This document shows, piece after piece, positions 8,983-16,855 of a stretch of 64,000 nucleotides of DNA. This DNA is from Streptomonospora salina. GTDB taxonomy: Bacteria > Actinomycetota > Actinomycetes > Streptosporangiales > Streptosporangiaceae. Made by a program: the position numbers and the translations under genes. How positions within the stretch are numbered: the first letter of the stretch is position 1; each line of letters begins with the position of its first letter. The stretch is from assembly GCF_014204715.1 (NCBI RefSeq), contig NZ_JACHLY010000001.1, positions 620,001 to 684,000 of the forward strand, read 5' to 3'. The notes under the pieces were generated by a model. It worked only from the letters and a program-made list of their open reading frames with translations. It was not told the DNA's origin and ran no database searches.

Positions 8983-8994
8983 TACCCGCGAGTA
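8983..8994. promoter_or_regulatory. Palindromic site TACCCGCGAGTA in the fadD promoter
   Basis: A 12-bp imperfect palindrome (one mismatch between arms) just upstream of a TACCGT -10-like element (9006-9011). It is nearly the same as the site upstream of plsC (TACCTGCGGGTA, 3812-3823). It would be an operator placed to block RNA polymerase. Confidence 0.45.
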
Positions 8995-9054
8995 AGGAGA
9001 GTTGCTACCGTCGTCGCAGTCCCCTCGATCACGTCAGCCGTCCGGGAGCATCAC

Positions 9055-10851
9055 GTGCGCGAATACAGCAGTCCGGTGAAGGTGGAGGTCGCGGCCGAGT
9101 CGCGGCTGCCCGACACACTCTTTGCGCGGGCCGACGAAGAGCCCGACGCCGTCGCGCTGCGCCGCCAGGAGGCGGGCCAGTGGCGCGACGTCACCTGCGC
9201 GCGGTTCCGCGACGACGTCGTCGCGGTCGCCAAAGCGCTCATCGCCGCCGGGGTCGAGCACGGCGACAGGGTCGGCCTGATGTCCCGCACCCGCTACGAG
9301 TGGACCGTGATCGACTACGCGATCTGGTCCGCTGGAGGCGTGACGGTACCGATCTACGAATCCTCGTCCCAGGAGCAGATCTCCTGGATCCTCAGCGACT
9401 CCGGCAGCCGGGCGGTCTTCGCCGAAAGCGCGGAGCACGCCGCCCGGATCGAGGCCGTGCGCGCCGACCTGCCGGCGCTGGAGCACATCTGGCAGATCGA
9501 CGGGCCCGCCTGGGCCGAATTCCAGCGGACCGGCGCCGAGGTGGCCGATTCCACCGTGCACGAGCGGCGCACGGCCGGAACCGCCGACGAACTCGCCACC
9601 CTCATCTACACGTCCGGGACCACCGGCCGCCCCAAAGGCTGCGAACTGACCCACCGCAACCTGCTGTTCACCATCCTCAACGTCGTCCACGGCCCGCTGC
9701 ACGAGGTCTTCTCCATCGAAGGGCGCTCGACGCTGCTCTTCCTGCCGCTGGCGCACTCCTTCGCCCGCATCATCCAGATCGGCTGCGTGGAGTCCCGGAC
9801 GGTGATGGGGCACTTCCCCTCCACCGGGCCCGAAGTCATCGACGCGCTCGGCACCTTCCGCCCCACCTTCCTGCTGGCGATGCCGCGGGTGTTCGAGAAG
9901 GTCTACAACAAGGCCGAGCAGAAGGCCGTCTCCGAGGGCCGCGGCCGCATCTTCCGCGCCGCCTCCGAGACCGCGGTCGCCTACAGCCGCGCGCTGGACA
10001 CCGGCCGCGTCCCGCTGTCGCTGCGGCTGCGCCACGCCCTGTTCGAGCGGCTGGTGTACGGCAAGATCCTCGCCGCGGTCGGCGGGCAGGCCCGCTACTC
10101 CGTCTCGGGCGGATCGGCGCTGGGCGAGCGGCTGGGCCACTTCTTCCGCGGCGTGGGCCTGACGATCATCGAAGGCTACGGGCTCACCGAGACGTCGGCC
10201 CCCACCGGCGTGAACAGTCCGTCCAAGAACAGGATCGGCACCGTCGGCCCGCCGCTGCCGGGCGTCAGCCACCGCATCGCCGACGACGGCGAGATCCTCG
10301 TCAAGGGCGACCACGTAATGCGCGGCTACTGGCGGAACGAGAAGGCCACCGCGGAGGCCTTCGACGAGGACGGCTGGTACCGCACCGGCGACCTCGGCCG
10401 ACTGGACGAAGACGGCTACCTGTCGATCACCGGCCGCAAGAAGGAGATCATCGTGACCGCCGGCGGCAAGAACGTCGCTCCCGCAGTGCTGGAGGACCGG
10501 CTGCGCAGCCACGCTCTCGTCAGCCAGTGCATGGTCGTCGGCGACAACCGCAATTTCGTCTCGGCGCTGATCACCATCGACCCCGAGGCCTTCGAGTTCT
10601 GGAAGCAGCAGAACTCCAAGACCGGCGAGATCCCCGCCATGGTGGCCGACCCCGACCTGGTCGCCGCCGTCCAGGAGGCCGTCGACGACGCGAACACGGC
10701 GGTCTCGCGAGCGGAGTCGGTGCGCAAGTTCACCATTCTGCCGGTCGACTTCTCCGAAGAGGGCGGCCAGATGACGCCTTCGCTCAAGGTCAAGCGGCAC
10801 GTGGTGGCCAAGCAGTTCAGCGACGAGATCGAAGGGCTCTACGACGGCTGA
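9055..10851 (+). CDS. fadD: Long-chain fatty-acid--CoA ligase
   Basis: A 598-residue AMP-forming acyl-CoA synthetase that activates fatty acids with ATP and CoA. The P-loop YTSGTTGRPKG is at ~185-195, the adenine motif GYGLTET at ~375, and the hinge/A8 region ‘DLGRLDEDGYLSITGRKKE’ at ~450-470. No membrane segment is seen. GTG 9055 has GGGAG six nt upstream; the frame is open far upstream but without coding character. A palindromic site shared with plsC is in its promoter, and a short hairpin (10850-10869) follows the stop codon. Confidence 0.92.
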   Translation: MREYSSPVKVEVAAESRLPDTLFARADEEPDAVALRRQEAGQWRDVTCARFRDDVVAVAKALIAAGVEHGDRVGLMSRTRYEWTVIDYAIWSAGGVTVPIYESSSQEQISWILSDSGSRAVFAESAEHAARIEAVRADLPALEHIWQIDGPAWAEFQRTGAEVADSTVHERRTAGTADELATLIYTSGTTGRPKGCELTHRNLLFTILNVVHGPLHEVFSIEGRSTLLFLPLAHSFARIIQIGCVESRTVMGHFPSTGPEVIDALGTFRPTFLLAMPRVFEKVYNKAEQKAVSEGRGRIFRAASETAVAYSRALDTGRVPLSLRLRHALFERLVYGKILAAVGGQARYSVSGGSALGERLGHFFRGVGLTIIEGYGLTETSAPTGVNSPSKNRIGTVGPPLPGVSHRIADDGEILVKGDHVMRGYWRNEKATAEAFDEDGWYRTGDLGRLDEDGYLSITGRKKEIIVTAGGKNVAPAVLEDRLRSHALVSQCMVVGDNRNFVSALITIDPEAFEFWKQQNSKTGEIPAMVADPDLVAAVQEAVDDANTAVSRAESVRKFTILPVDFSEEGGQMTPSLKVKRHVVAKQFSDEIEGLYDG

Positions 10852-10869
10852 CCGCCGCCCGCGGCGGTC
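10850..10869. terminator. Hairpin at the end of fadD
   Basis: GACCGCCGC-CC-GCGGCGGTC, beginning inside the fadD stop codon, with no T-tract. It is a possible bidirectional terminator toward the convergent pimB' gene. Confidence 0.4.
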
Positions 10870-10932
10870 TGGGGCGGGCGCGGGGCCGCACGGCTCCGCG
10901 CCGGCCTCGCGCGTGAGCGGAGCGCGGACGGT

Positions 10933-12084
10933 TCAGGGCGTCAGCAGCTCGCCCAACCGCGCCGAGACACCGTCCCAGGTCCATTCCCGCCGCACCCACG
11001 CGCGCCCGCGCTCGCCCATGGCCGCGGCCCGCTGAGGGTCGAGCAGCAGCCCGACGAGCGCCCGCGCCGCCGGGCCGGGGCGCGTGCCGTCGACCACCCG
11101 GCCGGTCTCGCCGTCGCGGACCGCGTCGGGCGCGCCGCCGGAGCGCCCGGCCACCACCGGCAGGCCGGTCGCCGAGGCCTCCAGGTAGACGATCCCCAGC
11201 CCTTCGACGTCCAGGCCGCCGTTGCGGGTACGGCACGGCATGGCGAACACGTCGCCGGCGTCGTAGTAGGCGGGCAGTTCGTCGGCGGCGACGTCCCCGG
11301 CGAAGAACACCGACCCGGCGACGCCCCGGTCGCGCGCGAGCGCCTCCAGGCGCCGCCGGTAGGGGCCGCCTCCGACGAGGAGCAGCGCGGCGTCGGGCAC
11401 GTCGGCCAGGATGCGCGGCCAGGCCCGCACCAGCGTGTCCTGGCCCTTGCGCTCCACCAGGCGCGAAACGCACACCACGACGGGGCGCCCGGTGAGGTTG
11501 TGCCGCTCGCGCACGTGCTCACCTCCCGCTCCGGGGCGGAAGCGCTCGGTGTCCACACCGGGGGCCAGCCGGCGCATGCGCGCTGCGGCGGCCGGCGACA
11601 GCGCCCGTGCCAACCGGCTGCGCGTGTACGCGCCGAGATAGGTGAGGGTGTCGGTCTCCTCGCCGATGCGGTGCAGTGCGCGTCGTGCGCCCGGCAGCAC
11701 CGACCACCCGGTCTCGTGTCCGTGGGTCAGGCCCACAATGCGGCGCACGCCGGCGCGGCGCAGGCCGCCGGCCATCAACCCGAGCGGAGCCGCGGCGCCG
11801 AACAGCACCGAGTCGCACTCCTCCAGCGCGGCGATCCGCTCGGCCCGCCGCCGCACCGCGGGGGTGGGCAGCAGCACGGAGGTCCGCTCCCGTACGACGG
11901 GGAAGGGCAGCCCCAGGTCGAACTCCTCGGCCCGGCCCCACGCGGCCGAATCCCGCGGAGACGGTGTCGAGCAGTACACGACCGCCGAGCCGGGCGGCCG
12001 GCGCAGCGCGAGTTCGTGGACGAAGGCCTGGATCCCGCCGGGGCGCGGGGGAAAGTCGTTGGTGACGATCAGGGTTCGCGGCAC
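10933..12084 (-). CDS. pimB: GT4 mannosyltransferase, PimB' type
   Basis: 383 residues. Very similar in layout to PimB', the GDP-mannose-dependent enzyme that adds the second mannose to phosphatidylinositol monomannoside in actinobacterial envelopes. The N-terminal TNDFPPRPGGIQ motif (~8-19), the nucleotide-sugar region SRLVERKGQD (~205) and the EGLGIVYLEA motif (~293) are present. GTG 12084 has no ribosome site but lies 7 nt after a TAGAAT element (12092-12097), indicating a leaderless transcript. Confidence 0.85.
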   Translation of the reverse strand: MPRTLIVTNDFPPRPGGIQAFVHELALRRPPGSAVVYCSTPSPRDSAAWGRAEEFDLGLPFPVVRERTSVLLPTPAVRRRAERIAALEECDSVLFGAAAPLGLMAGGLRRAGVRRIVGLTHGHETGWSVLPGARRALHRIGEETDTLTYLGAYTRSRLARALSPAAAARMRRLAPGVDTERFRPGAGGEHVRERHNLTGRPVVVCVSRLVERKGQDTLVRAWPRILADVPDAALLLVGGGPYRRRLEALARDRGVAGSVFFAGDVAADELPAYYDAGDVFAMPCRTRNGGLDVEGLGIVYLEASATGLPVVAGRSGGAPDAVRDGETGRVVDGTRPGPAARALVGLLLDPQRAAAMGERGRAWVRREWTWDGVSARLGELLTP

Positions 12085-12216
12085 GCGGCCGATTCTAGTG
12101 CTACGGCGGCCCCCGTCCGCGAACCGGCCTGCGCGCCACCGCGTGAGCCGTCCCGCGGGCGGCGCGCGCGGACCCGGACGTGTCCGCGGCCGGGTCCGCG
12201 CGGCGGTGCCGGGGCG

Positions 12217-13218
12217 TCAGGGCCGGACGGCCGAGTGGAAGTTGCTCTGGTAGTAGCTGTCCAGGGTGACTTCCTGCACCGGCTTGCGCGGATTGGAGGC
12301 GTGCACCATCTTGTTTCCGCCCACGTACATGCCCACGTGGTCCGGGCCGCTGTAGAAGAAGATCAGGTCGCCGGGCTGCAGGGCGTCCCAGGACACCGAA
12401 GTGCCGGCGTTGACCTGGTCGTAGGTGGTGCGCGGCAGGCTCACACCGGCCTGGGACCAGGCGGCCTGGACCAGGCTGGAGCAGTCCCACACGTCGGGGC
12501 CGTTGGCGCCGAGGCTGTAGGAGTCGCCGATCTGGGCGTAGACGAAGTCGACGGCGGCGCCCGCGCTGCCCGAGGCGCCGCTGTTGTTGACGGCGTTGCC
12601 GGTGCCGCCGCCGGTGTTCGCCGCCTCCTGCTGCTCGGCCGTGAGCTCGTCGAGCAGGTCCTCCTGCTCGGCGATCTTCTCGTCGGCCTCGTCCTTGGCC
12701 TGCTCGGCCTCGTCCAGCTTGTCCTGCGCCTCCTCCTCGGTGTCGGCGGCTTCGGCCGTGAGGTTGTCGAGCTTGTCCTTCTTCTCGGTGAACTCTTCGA
12801 GGGTCTGGGTCTGGTTCTCCGAGAGGTAGCCGAGGTCGGCCGCCTGGTCCAGGGCGTCGGAGGGTCCGCCGGAGCTCAGCAGATAGGCGGGGGAGCCGTA
12901 GTCGGCGTTGGAGTAGGCCGCGTTGGCCAGGCCGCGGACGTCCTCCCGCATGCTGTCGATCTCGTCCTGGGTGTCCTGCTTGTCCTCCTGCAGGTCCTCA
13001 AGCTTCTCTTGGGCGGCGTCGTGGTCTTCCTTCGCCTGGTTGTACTTCTCGGCGAGTTCCGCGTGCTCCTCTTCGAGCGTCTCGATCTTGTCCTGCACTT
13101 CGTCGACGGTCGGCTCGGCGGCCGCTGCGCCGGTGGACAGGATCAGAGCGCCTGCGGCGACGAAGCCGACGGTCGCGAGATGCCGGCGGAACGAGCCACG
13201 TTCATGGCGTTCATCCAC
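12217..13218 (-). CDS. Secreted NlpC/P60 peptidoglycan endopeptidase
   Basis: 333 residues. A signal peptide (~1-34, ending AAAAEP) is followed by a long coiled coil (~35-200, rich in E, K, D, Q) and a C-terminal NlpC/P60 domain (~222-333) with catalytic Cys in WDCSSLV and His in DHVGMYV. This RipA/RipC-like architecture cleaves stem peptides of peptidoglycan during cell separation; the coiled coil often mediates autoinhibition or FtsEX contact in relatives. A tandem paralogue lies upstream. The start was chosen for the signal peptide; the ribosome site is weak (AAAGGTG). Confidence 0.88.
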   Translation of the reverse strand: MDERHERGSFRRHLATVGFVAAGALILSTGAAAAEPTVDEVQDKIETLEEEHAELAEKYNQAKEDHDAAQEKLEDLQEDKQDTQDEIDSMREDVRGLANAAYSNADYGSPAYLLSSGGPSDALDQAADLGYLSENQTQTLEEFTEKKDKLDNLTAEAADTEEEAQDKLDEAEQAKDEADEKIAEQEDLLDELTAEQQEAANTGGGTGNAVNNSGASGSAGAAVDFVYAQIGDSYSLGANGPDVWDCSSLVQAAWSQAGVSLPRTTYDQVNAGTSVSWDALQPGDLIFFYSGPDHVGMYVGGNKMVHASNPRKPVQEVTLDSYYQSNFHSAVRP

Positions 13219-13714
13219 GTTGGTGGCACACCTTTCTGCCAGGACCGCCTACCGGAGCGCCCGTACCGGACGGCCGCGGCATGCCGCGGAAACGCCAGGC
13301 GGCGCCGCTGGCGACGGAGAGCACCCGGGGGTTGCAGGTGCGGCACGCGGGGGGACGCGGCCGCGGGGGCTTCCGGTCTCCGCGTACCGAACGGTGGGGA
13401 GGCTCGGGCGGAGCTCGGCGGGAGCCGGCCGCTGCCATCCTTGTGATGGCACGTACAGACGACCGGGCTCGGCGGAACACTAGTGCATGGCCGACACCAT
13501 GCTCAACCGATTCGTTACGAATTCCGCCTGTTTACAGATCGTCCGGATTGACGGATCCGTGCCGTCCCGATCCCGAGCACCCCCGTTGCGGCCGCCCCGG
13601 CAGTGATCCGCGCGCGCCGGGCCCCGGCGGTGCTGCCCGCCGGGCCCCGGAGTGACGATCGGCACGCCTGCGCCCGGACCGCGTCGGCGGGGCCCCGCCG
13701 GGCCGGACGGAGGA
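13219..13714 (-). promoter_or_regulatory. Promoter and ~250-nt leader of the first NlpC/P60 gene
   Basis: Minus-strand promoter: -35 TTGAGC (13506-13501), 17 bp, -10 TAGTGT (13483-13478). A 13-bp palindrome, ATTCGTTACGAAT (13510-13522), lies just upstream of the -35. The transcript would have a ~250-nt GC-rich untranslated leader. I looked for c-di-AMP (ydaO) riboswitch cores, often found before such genes, and did not see them. Confidence 0.5.
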
Positions 13715-14710
13715 CTACGGGCGCACGCCGAACTGGAACTGACCGTCCCAGTAGCCCGACAGCGACACGACCTCGACGTTCTTCCCGCTGCGCGGAGCGT
13801 GGATCATCTGTCCGTTGCCGACGTAGAGGCCGTCGTGGCCCAGACCGCCGAAGAAGAACACGATGTCGCCCGGCTGCAGCTGGTCGCGGGTGACGCGGTT
13901 GCCCGCTTCGGCCTGACCGTAGGTGGTACGCGGCAGGCTCACCCCGGCGGCTCCCCAGGAGCGCATGACCAGGCCCGAGCAGTCGTAGCTGTCGGGGCCG
14001 GCGGAGCCGTAGACGTAGGGCTTGCCCAGCTGCGCGTAGGCGAAGTCGAGGGCGGCGCGCGCATCGCCGGAAGCCGCCCCGGTGTAGGAGCCCCCGGCGC
14101 TGTCGTCGCCGCCGCCGGCGGGGTCGGCCGTGGGGAACTCGGCGAGCAGCTCCTCCTGCTCCTCGATCTTCTCCTCTACTTCGTCCTTCTTCTCCTCGCT
14201 CTCGTCCTTCTTGTCCTTCGCCTCGTCGAGGGCCGTCTCGGCCTCGTCCTTCAAGCGGAAGAGGCGCTCGGAGGAGTCGCTGAAGTCGTCGAGCTTCTGC
14301 TTCTGGTTCTCGGAGAGGTAGCCGACGTCGGCCGACTGGGCGAGCAGCTCCGCGGGGCTCTCGACGTTGACCACGGAGGCGGGCGAGTCCAGGTCGTTGC
14401 CCTGGTAAGCGGCGCTGGCGAAGTGGGCGACGTCGTCGCGGAGGCCTTCGTAGCGCTCCTGCTCGTCGCCGACCCGCTCTTCGAGGTCCTCGGCCTTCTC
14501 TTCGGCCGCGTCGTAGTCCTCTTGGGCCTGGTTGTACTCCTGGACGATGCCGTCGGCCTCCTCCTGGAGGTCGTCGAGCGTCGCCTCGACCTCCTCCCGG
14601 GTCGGCTCGGCATAGGCGACTCCGGAGGGCACGATGAGGCTTCCGACGGCCACGACCCCGAAACCGGTCGCAATCCGGCGGGCCGTGCGCCGACCACCTG
14701 TGCTCGTCAT
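13715..14710 (-). CDS. Secreted NlpC/P60 peptidoglycan endopeptidase, tandem paralogue
   Basis: 331 residues with the same layout as its neighbour: signal peptide (~1-35, ending AYAEP), a highly charged coiled coil (~36-195), a Gly/Ser linker and a C-terminal NlpC/P60 domain with YDCSGLV (Cys) and GHDGLYV (His). It is probably a peptidoglycan hydrolase involved in wall turnover. ATG 14710 has AAGGAG about 12 nt upstream; longer starts would bury the signal peptide. The two paralogues have separate promoters, suggesting duplication followed by independent control. Confidence 0.88.
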   Translation of the reverse strand: MTSTGGRRTARRIATGFGVVAVGSLIVPSGVAYAEPTREEVEATLDDLQEEADGIVQEYNQAQEDYDAAEEKAEDLEERVGDEQERYEGLRDDVAHFASAAYQGNDLDSPASVVNVESPAELLAQSADVGYLSENQKQKLDDFSDSSERLFRLKDEAETALDEAKDKKDESEEKKDEVEEKIEEQEELLAEFPTADPAGGGDDSAGGSYTGAASGDARAALDFAYAQLGKPYVYGSAGPDSYDCSGLVMRSWGAAGVSLPRTTYGQAEAGNRVTRDQLQPGDIVFFFGGLGHDGLYVGNGQMIHAPRSGKNVEVVSLSGYWDGQFQFGVRP

Positions 14711-15075
14711 TGGCGGTCCACGCTCCTTACGGGTCAGGTCCCCTGCGGGATGGGGGAATCGGGGCGGGCGCCCGGGCGGACCGCGGCGCCGGGTGAGCGG
14801 GAACCGCGGGCACAGCATGCGGGCCTCCGGGCCGTGCGGCGGAGCGCTCACGGCACCGCCGTGACCGGCGGCTTCCCGCCAAGCGCCCGCCCGGCGGCGG
14901 CACCGCCGCCGACGCGACCCTCGCTTTCGCTACGGGAAACCGATCGAACTCCGGATAGAACCTAGCGGACCCGCCAGGACGCCTCAACCACGGGGGCGCC
15001 CGCGTCACCCGGCGCCCGCGGGTTTTGAGGCACCGTGCGGCACCGCGCCGGGCGCGGAGGGCGGCCGACCGCTTC
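14711..15075 (-). promoter_or_regulatory. Promoter and ~240-nt leader of the second NlpC/P60 gene
   Basis: Minus-strand promoter -35 TTGAGG (14987-14982), exactly 17 bp, -10 TAGGTT (14964-14959). It matches the promoter form of the paralogue (TTGAGC/TAGTGT). The leader is GC-rich with several possible hairpins. No known riboswitch core recognised. Confidence 0.5.
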
Positions 15076-16473
15076 TCAACCGTCCAGCCGGCGCAGCAGC
15101 ACGGCGGCGGCGACGGCGCGGGCGCCCTCGCGACGCACCGCGTCGACGATCTCCCGGTCGGAGGTCACCACGGCCAGCGGCCGCCCGCGCGGTTCGGCGC
15201 GCACCATGCGGATGATCAGCTCGTCGGCGGTCTCCTCGGGATCGCTGAACAGCAGCCGCACCCGCCGCGTCACCGAGAGCGCCGGCGGGACGGTGACGTC
15301 GGCTCCGTCGAAGACGCAGGTGATCTCCGCCTTGGTGCGGCTGGCCAACCCTTCCAGCGAGGACAGCAGCCTGCTGCGCTGGTCGGCCAGCGGCAGCGTG
15401 CCGTATCCGGTCTTGGTGACGTTGTAGCCGTCGACCAGGAGGTGCATCCGCGGCAGGCTCAGCAGCTCGTCGACCAGCCCCGGGTCGTCGTCGGGCAGGC
15501 CTCGCCCCGGCACCGGCGCATCCTCCGCGGCGCGCCGCTCGGCCACCAGGTCGGCCGGGCTCTCGATGGAGGTGGGCAGCGCCAGCTCGCGGCGCAACCC
15601 GTGACCGGCCTCCAGCAGCACGTCCAACAGCACCCGCAGCCGTGCCTCGTCCACACTGCGCCCGGCGCGCGCGGCGCGGCGGGCGTTCTCCACCTGCGCC
15701 TCGGCCGCGGCGAGGCGGTTGCGCAACCGGCGGTTCTCCGCTTCCACCTCGTTGACCCGGCCGGTCTGGGTGGCTGTGCGGTCCGCCGCCTCCGCGATCG
15801 CCTGCTCGGCCTCGCGCGCCGACTCCTTGGCGCGCTCGCGCTCGTTGTGCAGCTGCCGGCGCAGATCGGCGATGGTGCTGCGCTGGTCCTTGAGCTCACT
15901 GCGCATCCGCGCCGCCTCGGCGCGCCGGTCGTCCTTGGCCTCCTCCAGCCGCCGGCGCAGATCGGCGATGGTGTCGGCCGCCTCGTCGGCCTCCTTGGCG
16001 CTCTCCTGGCGGTCCAACTCCCCGCGCACACGCTCGACGACGGCGCGCCAGCCCGCCGGGCGCAGCAGGTAGGCGGCGGCCGCCACAGCGACGGGGTCGG
16101 CCGCCGGAGGCACGACGCCGCGGCGCAGCTCGCCGACGAGTTCGGGCCAGACCTGCTCGACGCGTTCGGCGACGTGTCCGCGGAATTCGGCGTCGGACTC
16201 CAGTCGGGCGGCGATCTGCGGTCCCGCGAGCCGCGCGCGGCGCCGCGGCTCGAACTTGGCGACGCGGCGCAGCACCGGCGGCAGGTCGGACATCCGCATG
16301 CCGCCCAGCACATCGGAGCCGTACTCGACGATCCGCGCACGCACGGCCTCGGGCAACGGGCGGTCGAGACCGTCGCCCGCCGGCTCCGCGCCGTCCTCTC
16401 CCCCGCCCGCGGACTCCCCGTCCTCCCGGGCCGAGCCGCCCGCGCCTGCGGGCCCGCCGTCCTCGGACGTCAT
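15076..16473 (-). CDS. NYN-domain (PIN-like) putative ribonuclease
   Basis: 465 residues. The N-terminal ~170 residues are helical, a coiled coil runs over ~175-265, and the C-terminal ~165 residues form a YacP-like NYN domain beginning LLVDGYNVTK, with conserved acidic residues (VDGYN, FDGAD, DREIVDA) typical of metal-dependent PIN/NYN nucleases. It is probably an RNA-processing enzyme; the substrate is unknown. ATG 16473 is preceded by GGAGGAG. It is divergent from the exonuclease gene. Confidence 0.8.
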   Translation of the reverse strand: MTSEDGGPAGAGGSAREDGESAGGGEDGAEPAGDGLDRPLPEAVRARIVEYGSDVLGGMRMSDLPPVLRRVAKFEPRRRARLAGPQIAARLESDAEFRGHVAERVEQVWPELVGELRRGVVPPAADPVAVAAAAYLLRPAGWRAVVERVRGELDRQESAKEADEAADTIADLRRRLEEAKDDRRAEAARMRSELKDQRSTIADLRRQLHNERERAKESAREAEQAIAEAADRTATQTGRVNEVEAENRRLRNRLAAAEAQVENARRAARAGRSVDEARLRVLLDVLLEAGHGLRRELALPTSIESPADLVAERRAAEDAPVPGRGLPDDDPGLVDELLSLPRMHLLVDGYNVTKTGYGTLPLADQRSRLLSSLEGLASRTKAEITCVFDGADVTVPPALSVTRRVRLLFSDPEETADELIIRMVRAEPRGRPLAVVTSDREIVDAVRREGARAVAAAVLLRRLDG

Positions 16474-16855
16474 GTCCGCTCCTCCCCGTCCGCTCGGCGG
16501 GGGCGCTGCGGCGCCTGGGCGCCGCAGCACGCGGCACCCTGTCGACCGCACCGCCCGCGCCGGGGCCCGTCCGGATTCCGCACAGCCGTCTCCCTCCTCC
16601 TCGACCGCTCGCCGGCGACCCCGCGCTGTACGCCCGGACCGCGGCGTGCGGTCGCGGCCCGGCCGTGCGCGGGGTCTGAGCCATCTTTCCACGGAGACCA
16701 GGCAGGAAACCGGACCCAGCGCCGGACCCGCCGCTGCGGACTCCCGCCCCGGCTCCCGGCCGGCCGCGCTCGGCGCGCCGCCCACCTGCACCGACGCCGG
16801 GGACCGTCCCCGCCCGGCCGCGGGTTCCGTCGCAGCGTCCGATTACCCTGGCCGG
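16474..16855. other. Intergenic region between divergent NYN and exonuclease genes
   Basis: About 380 bp of GC-rich DNA. The only element I can support is TACCCT at 16844-16849, a -10-like hexamer 6 nt before the exonuclease GTG. Apparent ORFs are frame extensions of the two flanking genes. Confidence 0.4.

Noticed and set aside
7351-9054. Very long N-terminal extension of the fadD frame
   Set aside because: The extension runs antisense through glucokinase; the GTG at 9055 with its own ribosome site is the natural start.
14711-15000. Possible ydaO (c-di-AMP) riboswitch in the NlpC/P60 leader
   Set aside because: The expected GGGGGAACC, GGGUGAAU and CAGCUAACC-type cores are absent on the minus strand.
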